A stretch of 64,000 bases of DNA from Leisingera methylohalidivorans DSM 14336 (GTDB taxonomy: Bacteria; Pseudomonadota; Alphaproteobacteria; Rhodobacterales; Rhodobacteraceae), in the NCBI RefSeq assembly GCF_000511355.1, contig NC_023136.1, positions 162,267 to 226,266 of the forward strand. Reading direction: 5' to 3'. The position numbers and the translations under genes were made by a program. The notes below the pieces were generated by a model that saw nothing but the letters and a program-made list of their open reading frames with translations, was not told where the DNA came from and made no database searches. The stretch's first letter is position 1, and each line of letters opens with the position of its first letter. Shown piece by piece: positions 26,519 through 33,533 of the stretch.

Positions 26519-27007
26519 CTATCGGACTTCCGCAACGCCAATAACATAGTTCTTGCCGTATGCCCGGGCGCACCGCGGACACGTTGTATAGAACATGTAG
26601 ACAGATCCGGCGGTTTTACCGCCTGCTTCGGCAGCGACCTCCATTTCGTGCTCCCAATCCTTTGCCTTGCGGTAGGACCCCTCAAAGACCCGGGTGATGA
26701 AATCTCCTGAGAACTCTGTCATTTCCTCGCCGGGCACCTCTCCCGTCACCGCAAAGAAATGCTCACCTTCAAGCACGGACAGGTCGCGGCTGAGGACCAG
26801 ATATCCGTCCGGGTCCTGTACGCCGGCTTCTTCGATATGCGTCTGCACCCGGGTAAAAACACTACCCATGTTCAGTGGAACATGCAGCACGCAGCGGGTT
26901 TTTGCCCGGACAAACGGCTTGTTCTCAAAATGCAGATGGAGTCCGTCCCAGCCTTCAGGATTGAACCTGGGGCAGCAGCCAGTCGTATTGTCTGTCATGT
27001 CCATCAT
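26519..27007 (-). CDS. Conserved protein with CC and CxxC motifs, annotated as hydrolase in relatives
   Basis: About 162 residues. It starts MMDMTDNTTGCCPRFNPEGWDG, has HVPLNMGSVFTRV near residue 55, and ends FYTTCPRCARAYGKNYVIGV. The paired cysteines at both ends suggest a metal site. Relatives are found in low-oxygen islands and carry the label hydrolase, but I see no catalytic signature. The start is uncertain among ATGs at 27007, 27004 and 26998. A TTGAT-N4-ATCAT box lies about 82 bases upstream. Confidence 0.6.
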   Translation of the reverse strand: MMDMTDNTTGCCPRFNPEGWDGLHLHFENKPFVRAKTRCVLHVPLNMGSVFTRVQTHIEEAGVQDPDGYLVLSRDLSVLEGEHFFAVTGEVPGEEMTEFSGDFITRVFEGSYRKAKDWEHEMEVAAEAGGKTAGSVYMFYTTCPRCARAYGKNYVIGVAEVR

Positions 27008-27088
27008 TGGCAAGCAATTGGTGTCAATGCCCGTACCCTCCCGGTCTCCCAAGATACTGTCAGTCTATGCCCGCTGCCACGGGCCGAA

Positions 27089-27102
27089 ATGATTTACATC
27101 AA
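27089..27102 (-). promoter_or_regulatory. Candidate FNR-type box upstream of the CC/CxxC protein gene
   Basis: On the minus strand it reads TTGAT-GTAA-ATCAT, nine of ten consensus positions. It would drive the unit CC/CxxC protein - hypothetical - pfkB. Confidence 0.6.
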
Positions 27103-27128
27103 TCGCGCCCGCCGCCCGGACAGCCGCC

Positions 27129-27484
27129 TCAGCCCTTGCTCCGAATAATCAGCGGACAGCGCGCCGCGTTCTGAATGCGTGCGGCCGATGGCAAATCCGC
27201 AAGCGGCGCCGTAGCAATGACAGCTGCCGGGTCTCCATGCCGCCTGCAGCCCGCGTTGCAGCGGCCAGCTCCGTTCCAGCCGGACATGCAATCAGCTCCA
27301 CAAGCGGCTTGCCCGTCTTTCGGGCCAGCCGGACCGCATATTCCGGCACCTCCTACCCTTCCGCCAGGATCAGCACAATGCAGCTCGCAGCGCGCAAAAT
27401 CGGCTTGAATCCGGCAATCACGATGTCGCCAGCCTCAGCAAACCTGCGCAACTCTTCCTGCACATGGCCTTCAGCCTCCCGGAA
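27129..27484 (-). pseudogene. Decayed unknown gene cut by the IS903-like element
   Basis: On the minus strand, protein-like segments follow each other: EAEGHVQEELRRFAEAGDIV with IAGFKPILRAASCIVLILAEG, a stop, EVPEYAVRLARKTGKPLVEL, then after a frame change GDPAAVIATAPLADLPSAAR and a C-terminus CPLIIRSKG. So there is one nonsense change and one frameshift, and the 5' part is lost at the IS edge. The family is not recognised. Confidence 0.4.
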
Positions 27485-27539
27485 GGGCTTTGTTGCGCAA
27501 ATCGGTTGATGAGCAGGCTTCCGCTTTCCCCGGACGGAC

Positions 27540-28511
27540 TTATCCTACGGCCCCAGTGACGGGTATGCCAAGAGCGGTGTAGCGGTTGAGGACAGCGATG
27601 CGGATTTGGATTTCCGCGACCTGTCTATCGAAGTCGCGCGCCATGAGTGACTGACCAAGAAGTTTCACACAGTTCATCTTGCTCTCGACAAGGCTCCGGC
27701 GGTGATATCCGCTCCATCGTCTCCAGATGGCGCGGCCCAGGTATCGCGGCGCGTTGACCGCTTCGTTCCGGGCGATGGCGCCTGCGCTCGTGGGTTTCCA
27801 CGGCTTGGCATTCTTGCGCGGTGGGATGACGGCATGGGCGCCACGGGCAGCAATCGCGTCGTGGCATTTGCGCGTGTCGCAGGCTCCGTCTGCGGTCACT
27901 GACCTGATATCGTGATCGGGAGGGATTTGGTCGAGCAGTTCGGGCAGCGTCGGTGCATCACCGACATTGCTGGCGGTGACTGCGACGGCGCGCACCTCCA
28001 GCGTTTCCTCGTCGATCCCTATGTGTATCTTGCGCCAAATCCGCCGCTTAGGGTCGCCATGCTTGCGGGCGTCCCACTCGCCTTCTCTCTCGGCCTTGAT
28101 ACCCGTGCTGTCCGCTGCCCGGCAGTGGTTTGCTTGCAAGCCATGAGAGGGGATCAGAAGGTTCAGCGGGCCGGTTCCACCACGATATGGCAGGCTCACA
28201 TTCAGCATCTTCTGGCGGCGGCAAAGAGTGCTGAAATCGGGCACGATCCAGTCCAACCCGATCAACCGCAACAGGCTCTCGACGAAACCCGTGGTTTGCC
28301 GCAGCGGCAAGCCAAACAGGACTTTCAGGGTCAGGCACGTCTGGATCGCCGCATCGCTGAATTGCTGTTGCCGACCGCGCTTGCCAGTCGGTGGCGGGGT
28401 CCAGACCATTCCAGGGTCAAACCAGACCGGAAGCGATCCGCGTTGCTTCAGTGCTGTGTTGTACGAAGGCCAGTTCGTGGTCGTGTACTTCGTCGGGGAC
28501 CAACTGCTCAT
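27540..28511 (-). CDS. IS903-like transposase with a 13-residue in-frame insertion at the first catalytic Asp
   Basis: A 323-residue DDE transposase. It shows FSDAAIQTCLTLKVLFGLPL, QTTGFVESLLRLIGLDW and KIHIGIDEETLEVRAV, with the C-terminal SLVESKMNCVKLLGQSL carrying the catalytic Glu. The usual LLIDSTGIK motif is split: after NLLI come 13 extra residues (PSHGLQANHCRAA), then DSTGIKA. The extra DNA is a 39-bp member of the hairpin insert family. Because 39 is divisible by three the frame stays open, but activity is doubtful with an insertion touching the catalytic Asp. Confidence 0.85.
   Translation of the reverse strand: MSSWSPTKYTTTNWPSYNTALKQRGSLPVWFDPGMVWTPPPTGKRGRQQQFSDAAIQTCLTLKVLFGLPLRQTTGFVESLLRLIGLDWIVPDFSTLCRRQKMLNVSLPYRGGTGPLNLLIPSHGLQANHCRAADSTGIKAEREGEWDARKHGDPKRRIWRKIHIGIDEETLEVRAVAVTASNVGDAPTLPELLDQIPPDHDIRSVTADGACDTRKCHDAIAARGAHAVIPPRKNAKPWKPTSAGAIARNEAVNAPRYLGRAIWRRWSGYHRRSLVESKMNCVKLLGQSLMARDFDRQVAEIQIRIAVLNRYTALGIPVTGAVG
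28113..28151 (+). repeat. Short hairpin insert, copy D (in IS903-like transposase)
   Basis: Core ends are CGCTGCCCGGCAG and TGAGAGG. Arms TGGTTTGC and GCAAGCCA enclose the loop TT. Compared with copy B the second pair of the stem is G-C instead of C-G, a compensatory change. The core is 38 bases; one extra G makes 39. Confidence 0.75.
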
Positions 28512-28575
28512 GCTTCCCAGCTATCATGCTGGATTCAATCAGTGAATCCCTGAACCGATTTGTGCAACAAAGCCC

Positions 28576-28991
28576 CATGGTTGGCAAAGTGCCGTATTTA
28601 GATTTCTCTGCATAAATTGGTTTAAAATAACTGAAAGCAGCACGCCTGACAAAAACCATTCTACGCTCTCGAAACCGACACAGGTCGCTATCTCATTGAA
28701 GATCCTGGCTTGGTCAGTTTCTACAAGGACGTTTTCAAAATCCTCCGCGCTCAATAAGACGTGGTGACAATTACTCTGCTGGGCAACTTGCATCGCCCTC
28801 CTGAGAAAAAAGACAATGTCATTGTAGGCCTTTTCTTGAAGCGTCTATGCCAGAAAGCTGTGCTGCCGCCAGGATTCATATGGCGGATACAATACTCCAT
28901 GCGCCTCAAGAACTAGACGTCCCTGATAACAGATATCCTGGAATGTGGTTGTCGCTGTTTTGTGGGTACCGGCATGTACTATGAGCTTCAT
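28576..28991 (-). pseudogene. Sulfotransferase-family gene, nonsense-mutated and truncated
   Basis: From the ATG at 28991 the frame reads MKLIVHAGTHKTATTTFQD. GTHKTATT is the 5'-phosphosulfate loop of PAPS-dependent sulfotransferases. It continues ICYQGRLVLEAHGVLYPPYE to QHSFLA, then a TAG at 28845-28847, then in the same frame TLQEKAYNDIVFFLRRAMQV and HVLLSAEDFENV. It is cut at 28576 by the IS903-like element. Base composition is clearly more AT-rich than its neighbours, suggesting transfer. The stop is probably a CAG to TAG change. Confidence 0.7.
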
Positions 28992-29060
28992 GCTGTCGCG
29001 CCTTGGTCAATGTCGTAGACCCACCCTGCAGTGAATTCGCTCCAAAGACATGCAGTCTTA

Positions 29061-29650
29061 CCGGTCGATAGCACGCTCATCAAGGCCTGGGCGCCGATGA
29101 AGAGTTTCCAGTTGAAGACGGCGGGCTCGCCGCCCCAAGATGATGGGCCGGATGACCTGCGCATGCGCCTGCCGGGCAATGGACGGCCGCGCCGAACGCA
29201 GGGCTGCGCTGGATATGCTGCACCGCCACTCCCCTGGATCGACGCGGCAGCTGACCTTGGGGGACGGCAAGGGATATGATGCCGCCGAATTCGTCGCGGA
29301 TCTCCGCCAGGCCTGCGTCACTCCGCACGCCGCCAGGAAAGCGGCGCATTCAGCAATCGACGGGCGCACAACCCGGCACAAAGGCTATGCCCTGTCCCAG
29401 AAGCACCGCAAGCGGATCGAAGAAGCCTTCGGCTGTCCCAGACCGTCTATCGCGGCCTCAAGCGGGTGCGGTCCCGCTGCATCCTCACGCTCGCCGCTGG
29501 AAATCCTGCCCGGTTGCCCCGGTTTCTGGCGGGTGAGGCTGGATGATGCGGCCATAGGCCGACTTCCAGCCATCTGATCCGGAAGATCGATGACGGATCA
29601 TCCCATCGGGGAGAACAGCGTCCCGCTGGCCTGACGAATTCAGCGGCCTG
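29061..29650 (+). pseudogene. IS5-type transposase remnant with internal deletion
   Basis: The remnant starts at VDSTLIKAWAPMKSFQLK (the catalytic-Asp region). It runs to DDGPDD, then jumps into half of a hairpin insert (29161-29181), and continues in another frame as DGRAERRAALDMLHRHSPG, LTLGDGKGYDAAEF and KRIEEAFG. It ends in a terminal repeat whose reverse starts CAGGCCGCTGAA, with CTAG just outside (29651-29654). It is related to, but clearly diverged from, the element at 15157. The N-terminal third and about 240 internal bases are missing. Confidence 0.75.
29161..29181 (-). repeat. Hairpin insert, truncated copy E
   Basis: On the minus strand it is CATTGCCCGG followed by CAGGCGCATGC, identical to the first 21 bases of copy C and at the same codon position (before DG-AER). 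The deletion endpoint falls in the middle of the hairpin, where GCGCATGCGC forms a perfect palindrome. Confidence 0.65.
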
Positions 29651-30949
29651 CTAGACCTTCATCGGCTTGCCGGCCACATAGGTCTGCGCGATGGATCGGT
29701 CGTCACCCAGGGTCTGCAGGATGAACAGCTCTTCGGACAGCGTCTCTGCCCGCTGCATCCGCAGTTCCATCGCCGGGGTGGCGCGGGAATCCAGGACCAC
29801 GATATCGGCCTCGGTGCCGGCCTCCAATGTGCCGATCTTGTCGTCCAGCCCCAGCGCAGCCGCATTGCCGCGGGTGATCCAGTGGAAGGCGCGCAAAGGG
29901 TGCAGTTTCTGGTTCTGCAATTGCAGAACCTTGTAGCCCTCGTTCAGCGTTTGCAGCATGGAATAGCTGGTGCCCGCGCCAATATCTGTGGCAATCGCAT
30001 TGGTGATGCCGCGCGCGCGCAGGCCTGCGTCGTCGAACAGCCCGCTGCCCAGAAACAGGTTGGAGGTCGGACAGAACACCGGTTTGGCCTTAGTTTCGGC
30101 CAGCGCATCGATCTCGCGCGGTTGCAGGTGGATCGAATGGCCCAGCAGCATCTTTTCGGTCAGCAGCCCATAGGACTGGTAAACATCCAAGTAATCGCGC
30201 GCCTGCGGATAGAGTTCCGCGGTAAAGGCGATCTCGTCATGGTTCTCCGACAGATGCGTCTGCACGTAGCAATCGGGGTGTTCCTTCACCAGGGCGCCCG
30301 CCATTTCCATCTGGTCAGGGGTGGAGGTGATGGCAAAGCGCGGCGTGACCGCATAAAGCCCGCGGCCTTTGCCGTGGTATTTCGCAATCAGCGCCTTGGT
30401 GTCGTCATAGCCGCTGACCGGCGTGTCCAGGAGCCCCTCCGGCGCGTTGCGATCCATCAGTACCTTGCCGCCTATCATCCGCATATTGCGCTGTGCGGCC
30501 TCGTTGAAATAGGCCTCGGCAGACGCTTTATGGACGGAGCAATAAGCGACCGCTGTAGTGGTGCCGTGACTGGTCAGAAGGTCAAGGAAGTGGCCGGCCA
30601 TCTTGGCGCTGTGGCTTGCGTCGGCAAAGCGGGTCTCCTCGGGGAAAGTATAGTTGTTCAGCCACTCCAGCAGTTGCGAGCCCCAGGACGCAACCACCTG
30701 CACCTGCGGGAAGTGCAGGTGGGTGTCGATGAAGCCCGCCATAAGGATGTTCGGGCGGTGGTCGATCACCTCCGCCTGCGCGGCCTGTACGGCGAGGTCG
30801 CCGTAGTTGCCCTTGGCCAGGATCGTTCCGTCCGCCACCAGCAGCGCGCCGTCTTCGATGAACTCATAAGCGCTGGTGTCCTCAGCGCCTTGCGGCTCTG
30901 CGGTGAAGGTCAGCACCCGCCCGCGCAGCAGTGTCTGTTTCGCTGTCAT
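29651..30949 (-). CDS. guaD: Guanine deaminase
   Basis: A 432-residue amidohydrolase converting guanine to xanthine. The zinc motif is GFIDTHLHFPQVQVVA (about residues 71-86). The guanine-deaminase-type YTFPEE follows, with metal ligands in HLSENHDE and GHSIHL and the late Asp in TDIGAGTSYSM. Length is normal (E. coli GuaD 439). The TAG stop lies in the CTAG next to an IS terminus, so the native last codons may have been altered slightly. It is the last gene of the xdhA-xdhB-xdhC-permease-guaD set. Confidence 0.9.
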   Translation of the reverse strand: MTAKQTLLRGRVLTFTAEPQGAEDTSAYEFIEDGALLVADGTILAKGNYGDLAVQAAQAEVIDHRPNILMAGFIDTHLHFPQVQVVASWGSQLLEWLNNYTFPEETRFADASHSAKMAGHFLDLLTSHGTTTAVAYCSVHKASAEAYFNEAAQRNMRMIGGKVLMDRNAPEGLLDTPVSGYDDTKALIAKYHGKGRGLYAVTPRFAITSTPDQMEMAGALVKEHPDCYVQTHLSENHDEIAFTAELYPQARDYLDVYQSYGLLTEKMLLGHSIHLQPREIDALAETKAKPVFCPTSNLFLGSGLFDDAGLRARGITNAIATDIGAGTSYSMLQTLNEGYKVLQLQNQKLHPLRAFHWITRGNAAALGLDDKIGTLEAGTEADIVVLDSRATPAMELRMQRAETLSEELFILQTLGDDRSIAQTYVAGKPMKV

Positions 30950-31009
30950 TTCTGTATTGTCCTTGGTTGCTGGCAGGGGGCGCGACGCCCCCTGCCCTGT
31001 CCGTTAAGG

Positions 31010-32605
31010 TTATTCGCCTGCCGGCAGGTGCGGCACATGAGGTTTTGCACTGTCGTCCTCAGCTTCCTCGTACCCATCCGCTTTGTGGAAGATCGGATAG
31101 ATGAACAGGAAACCGGCCGCGATCAGATAGCCCATCGCGACACCGCTGAACTCCGGCCAATGCAGGCTGGCAGAATGGATCACGCCGACCAGCGACATTG
31201 CCGCTGCTGCCAGGGCAAAGCCGCCCGCGTTGCGGAAATCACCGTCGATCACGCTGGCGACGATGGCACCCCAGATCAGGCCAGTCAGGATGGCGCCCTG
31301 GCTAAGAGCCTGGTGGCCTTCGAAATGCGCGCCTTGCTGCAGCAGCGCTGCGGTTAGCTCCGGATCGCCCAGCTGTGCCATGCCAGTGGCACCGAGTGCG
31401 CCCAGGGCGCCGGCCATTGCGCCCCATTTCACCATCAGGAAGGCGGAGACATGCGGCATCATCGCGATGGTCACCGCGGCGATATGGTCGGTCTTCACCG
31501 AATGCGCGGTATTGGTCACCAGGCTGAGCGCCACAAACACCAGCACCGGCGCGGCAGCAGCTACGGGGATCAGGTTGTTGAGGAACGCCAAGAGGCCAAA
31601 GAAGGCGGCAAAGGGGATCACCAGACCAACGCCGATGATATAGCCCGAGCGCGCGCCCATCCGCTTGTAGGCCGGGTGGCCGATATAGGCTGTGGTCGGG
31701 AACGGCGAGCCGAAGACTGCACCGATCATGGTGCCGACGCCATCGGTTACCTGACACAGGCCCACCGGATAATGGTCGCCCGCCGCCTCGGCGCTTTCGA
31801 CGTTATTCATGGTCTCGATGAAGTTGTAGATCTGAACCGGCACCAGAACCAGGAACAGCTCCGGGTTGGCAAACAGATGCTGGATGCCGGCAATCAGATC
31901 ACCGAAGTAGGGGATCGGCAGGTAGACGCCCACGCCCTCGAAGGAGACCGAAGCCTTGCCCATTCCCAGCGCCACGACAGTACCCACGATCAGCGCCAGC
32001 AGGCCTGCGGGAATGTTGAATGGCAGCCGGTGACGGCCCACCAGGCCCCACAGGATGATGATCATCGAAGCGAAACCGATGAACGGATCCTCGAAAATCG
32101 TCGCCAGCGGCACGGTGCCGATGAACACCAGTGCAATGCCGCAGAGGGTGCCCAGCATACCGGCGCGCGGAGTCACCCGCTTCAGCCAAGGGCCGACGAT
32201 GGCACCCAATGCGGCGACAATGCCGCCCATGAAGCCGGCGCCAATGCCCACCTGCCAGGCCAGCATGGCGTCATTTGTGGACCAATAGATCGGCCCGATC
32301 ACCCCGAACAGATAGACAAACATCACCGGGGTCGAGATGCCATAAGGCAGCGCGGTCACGTCCCGGCCCTGTTTCTCGGCGAAATGCTTGGCCATCCAGG
32401 TGTAAACCGCGATCCCGGCCAGGATCGCCACCGCAGCGCCTGGCACGATACGGCCGAACACGATGTCCGCCGGCATGTTGAACACAAATTGACAGATGCC
32501 CGAAAGCACGATCAGGTTGATCAGGTTGTCGGTGAACAGCGCCCAGAATGCACTGAAGTCATTCCGCGCGAACAGTTTGTAAGTATAGCTCCGCCCTTTG
32601 GTCAT
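31010..32605 (-). CDS. NCS2-family purine permease
   Basis: A 531-residue inner-membrane protein with at least twelve hydrophobic segments. It has YGISTPVMFVYLFGVIGPIY, GLVGRHRLPFNIPAGLLALIVG and an FGSPFPTTAYIGHPAYK-type region. The AGGAGGAGG ribosome site is strong. It sits between xdhC and guaD, so it probably imports guanine, hypoxanthine or xanthine. It belongs to a different NCS2 branch from the permease at 43831; substrate assignment is by context only. Confidence 0.8.
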   Translation of the reverse strand: MTKGRSYTYKLFARNDFSAFWALFTDNLINLIVLSGICQFVFNMPADIVFGRIVPGAAVAILAGIAVYTWMAKHFAEKQGRDVTALPYGISTPVMFVYLFGVIGPIYWSTNDAMLAWQVGIGAGFMGGIVAALGAIVGPWLKRVTPRAGMLGTLCGIALVFIGTVPLATIFEDPFIGFASMIIILWGLVGRHRLPFNIPAGLLALIVGTVVALGMGKASVSFEGVGVYLPIPYFGDLIAGIQHLFANPELFLVLVPVQIYNFIETMNNVESAEAAGDHYPVGLCQVTDGVGTMIGAVFGSPFPTTAYIGHPAYKRMGARSGYIIGVGLVIPFAAFFGLLAFLNNLIPVAAAAPVLVFVALSLVTNTAHSVKTDHIAAVTIAMMPHVSAFLMVKWGAMAGALGALGATGMAQLGDPELTAALLQQGAHFEGHQALSQGAILTGLIWGAIVASVIDGDFRNAGGFALAAAAMSLVGVIHSASLHWPEFSGVAMGYLIAAGFLFIYPIFHKADGYEEAEDDSAKPHVPHLPAGE

Positions 32606-32636
32606 GGCGGCCTCCTCCTATCAGAGGACGCAGTCC

Positions 32637-33530
32637 TTAACGGCTGATCTTCCCAGCCGTGTCTCCCTCTGCGTCCGGTTGCTTGCCTGTTTCAGGCAGG
32701 TCTGTGCCCCTTGCGGGGGTGGACGCGGCAGTTTCAGAGGTCAAATCAGCGATCACTTCCGCGGCCACGAAGGCCGCGATGACGCTGGGCCGCTTGTCGC
32801 GGCTGCCGCCTGCCCCGATGGGGCAGATGAGACGGTCGGTTCCCAGACCGTCGCAATGGTCCCGGCACCAGCGGCGGAATTTCTCCCGCTTGGTGGCCGA
32901 TCCGATCAGGCCGACATAGCCTGCATCGCCGCGCTGCAGGGCAGCGGAGGCAAGCAGGAAGTCGAGCGCATGATCGTGGGTGAGTACAACAAAGGCGCTG
33001 CCCGCCGGGGCGGTGGCGATGTCGATCTCGGGAATGGCGCTTTGGCGGATTTCCACATCCGCTTGGCACAAGTTCAATTCTTCGGAGCGCTGGTCGATCA
33101 GGATGCAGCGCAGCGGCATATGCTGGAACAGGTCCGCCAGCGCCCGGCCCACATGGCCCGCGCCCATCACATAGACATGCGGCAGCGCCTGTTCCTCGGC
33201 CTTGGCAGCGGTGACGGCCGCCGCGCGGTCGGGTTGGCGCATCTGCGCCAGCGACATTTCCACCCGGCCGCCGCAGCACTGGCCGATTTCCGGCCCCAGC
33301 GGCACATCCAGCGTGTCGCTGAGCACATCCTGCTTCAGCATCCGCCGGGCGTGGTCAATGGCGATATATTCCAGCTGGCCGCCGCCAATGGTCCCCCACA
33401 GGCCGTCCGCTGCAACAAACATGCAGGTGCCGACTTCACGCGGGGAGGACCCCCGGACGCGGGTCAGCGCGATCTGCACCACACGGCAGTGGCTGGCCAG
33501 AAAGTCCTGGAGGGAGAGGCGGCGGGCCAT
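32637..33530 (-). CDS. xdhC: Xanthine dehydrogenase accessory protein XdhC
   Basis: A 297-residue chaperone that inserts sulfurated molybdenum cofactor into XdhB. The N-terminal XdhC/CoxI part has TRVRGSSPREVGTCMFV, GTIGGGQLEY and IGQCCGGRVEM with its cysteines. The C-terminal Rossmann domain shows HVYVMGAGHVGRAL, then LTHDHALDFLL and YVGLIGSATKREKF. It starts 3 bases after the xdhB stop. The last 40 residues are a low-complexity polar tail. Confidence 0.92.
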   Translation of the reverse strand: MARRLSLQDFLASHCRVVQIALTRVRGSSPREVGTCMFVAADGLWGTIGGGQLEYIAIDHARRMLKQDVLSDTLDVPLGPEIGQCCGGRVEMSLAQMRQPDRAAAVTAAKAEEQALPHVYVMGAGHVGRALADLFQHMPLRCILIDQRSEELNLCQADVEIRQSAIPEIDIATAPAGSAFVVLTHDHALDFLLASAALQRGDAGYVGLIGSATKREKFRRWCRDHCDGLGTDRLICPIGAGGSRDKRPSVIAAFVAAEVIADLTSETAASTPARGTDLPETGKQPDAEGDTAGKISR

Positions 33531-33533
33531 GGC

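Larger units (their letters stand above)
27485..28575 (-). mobile_element. IS5-family, IS903-like element
   Basis: The termini GGGCTTTGTTGC followed by CAAATCGGTT are present at 27485 and, inverted, at 28575. Length is 1091 bp. There is one transposase gene on the minus strand. No target duplication is evident. It separates two truncated genes (27129-27484 and 28576-28991), so it has been involved in a deletion or later decay. Confidence 0.85.

Noticed and set aside
26121..26582. Longer start for the hypothetical protein upstream of pfkB
   Set aside because: The first 30 residues overlap the upstream gene and lack a ribosome site; ATG 26492 has a strong one.
5751..29181. CRISPR repeats as an explanation of the hairpin inserts
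   Set aside because: The copies are far apart, lie inside genes, vary in their arms and have no regular spacers or cas genes.
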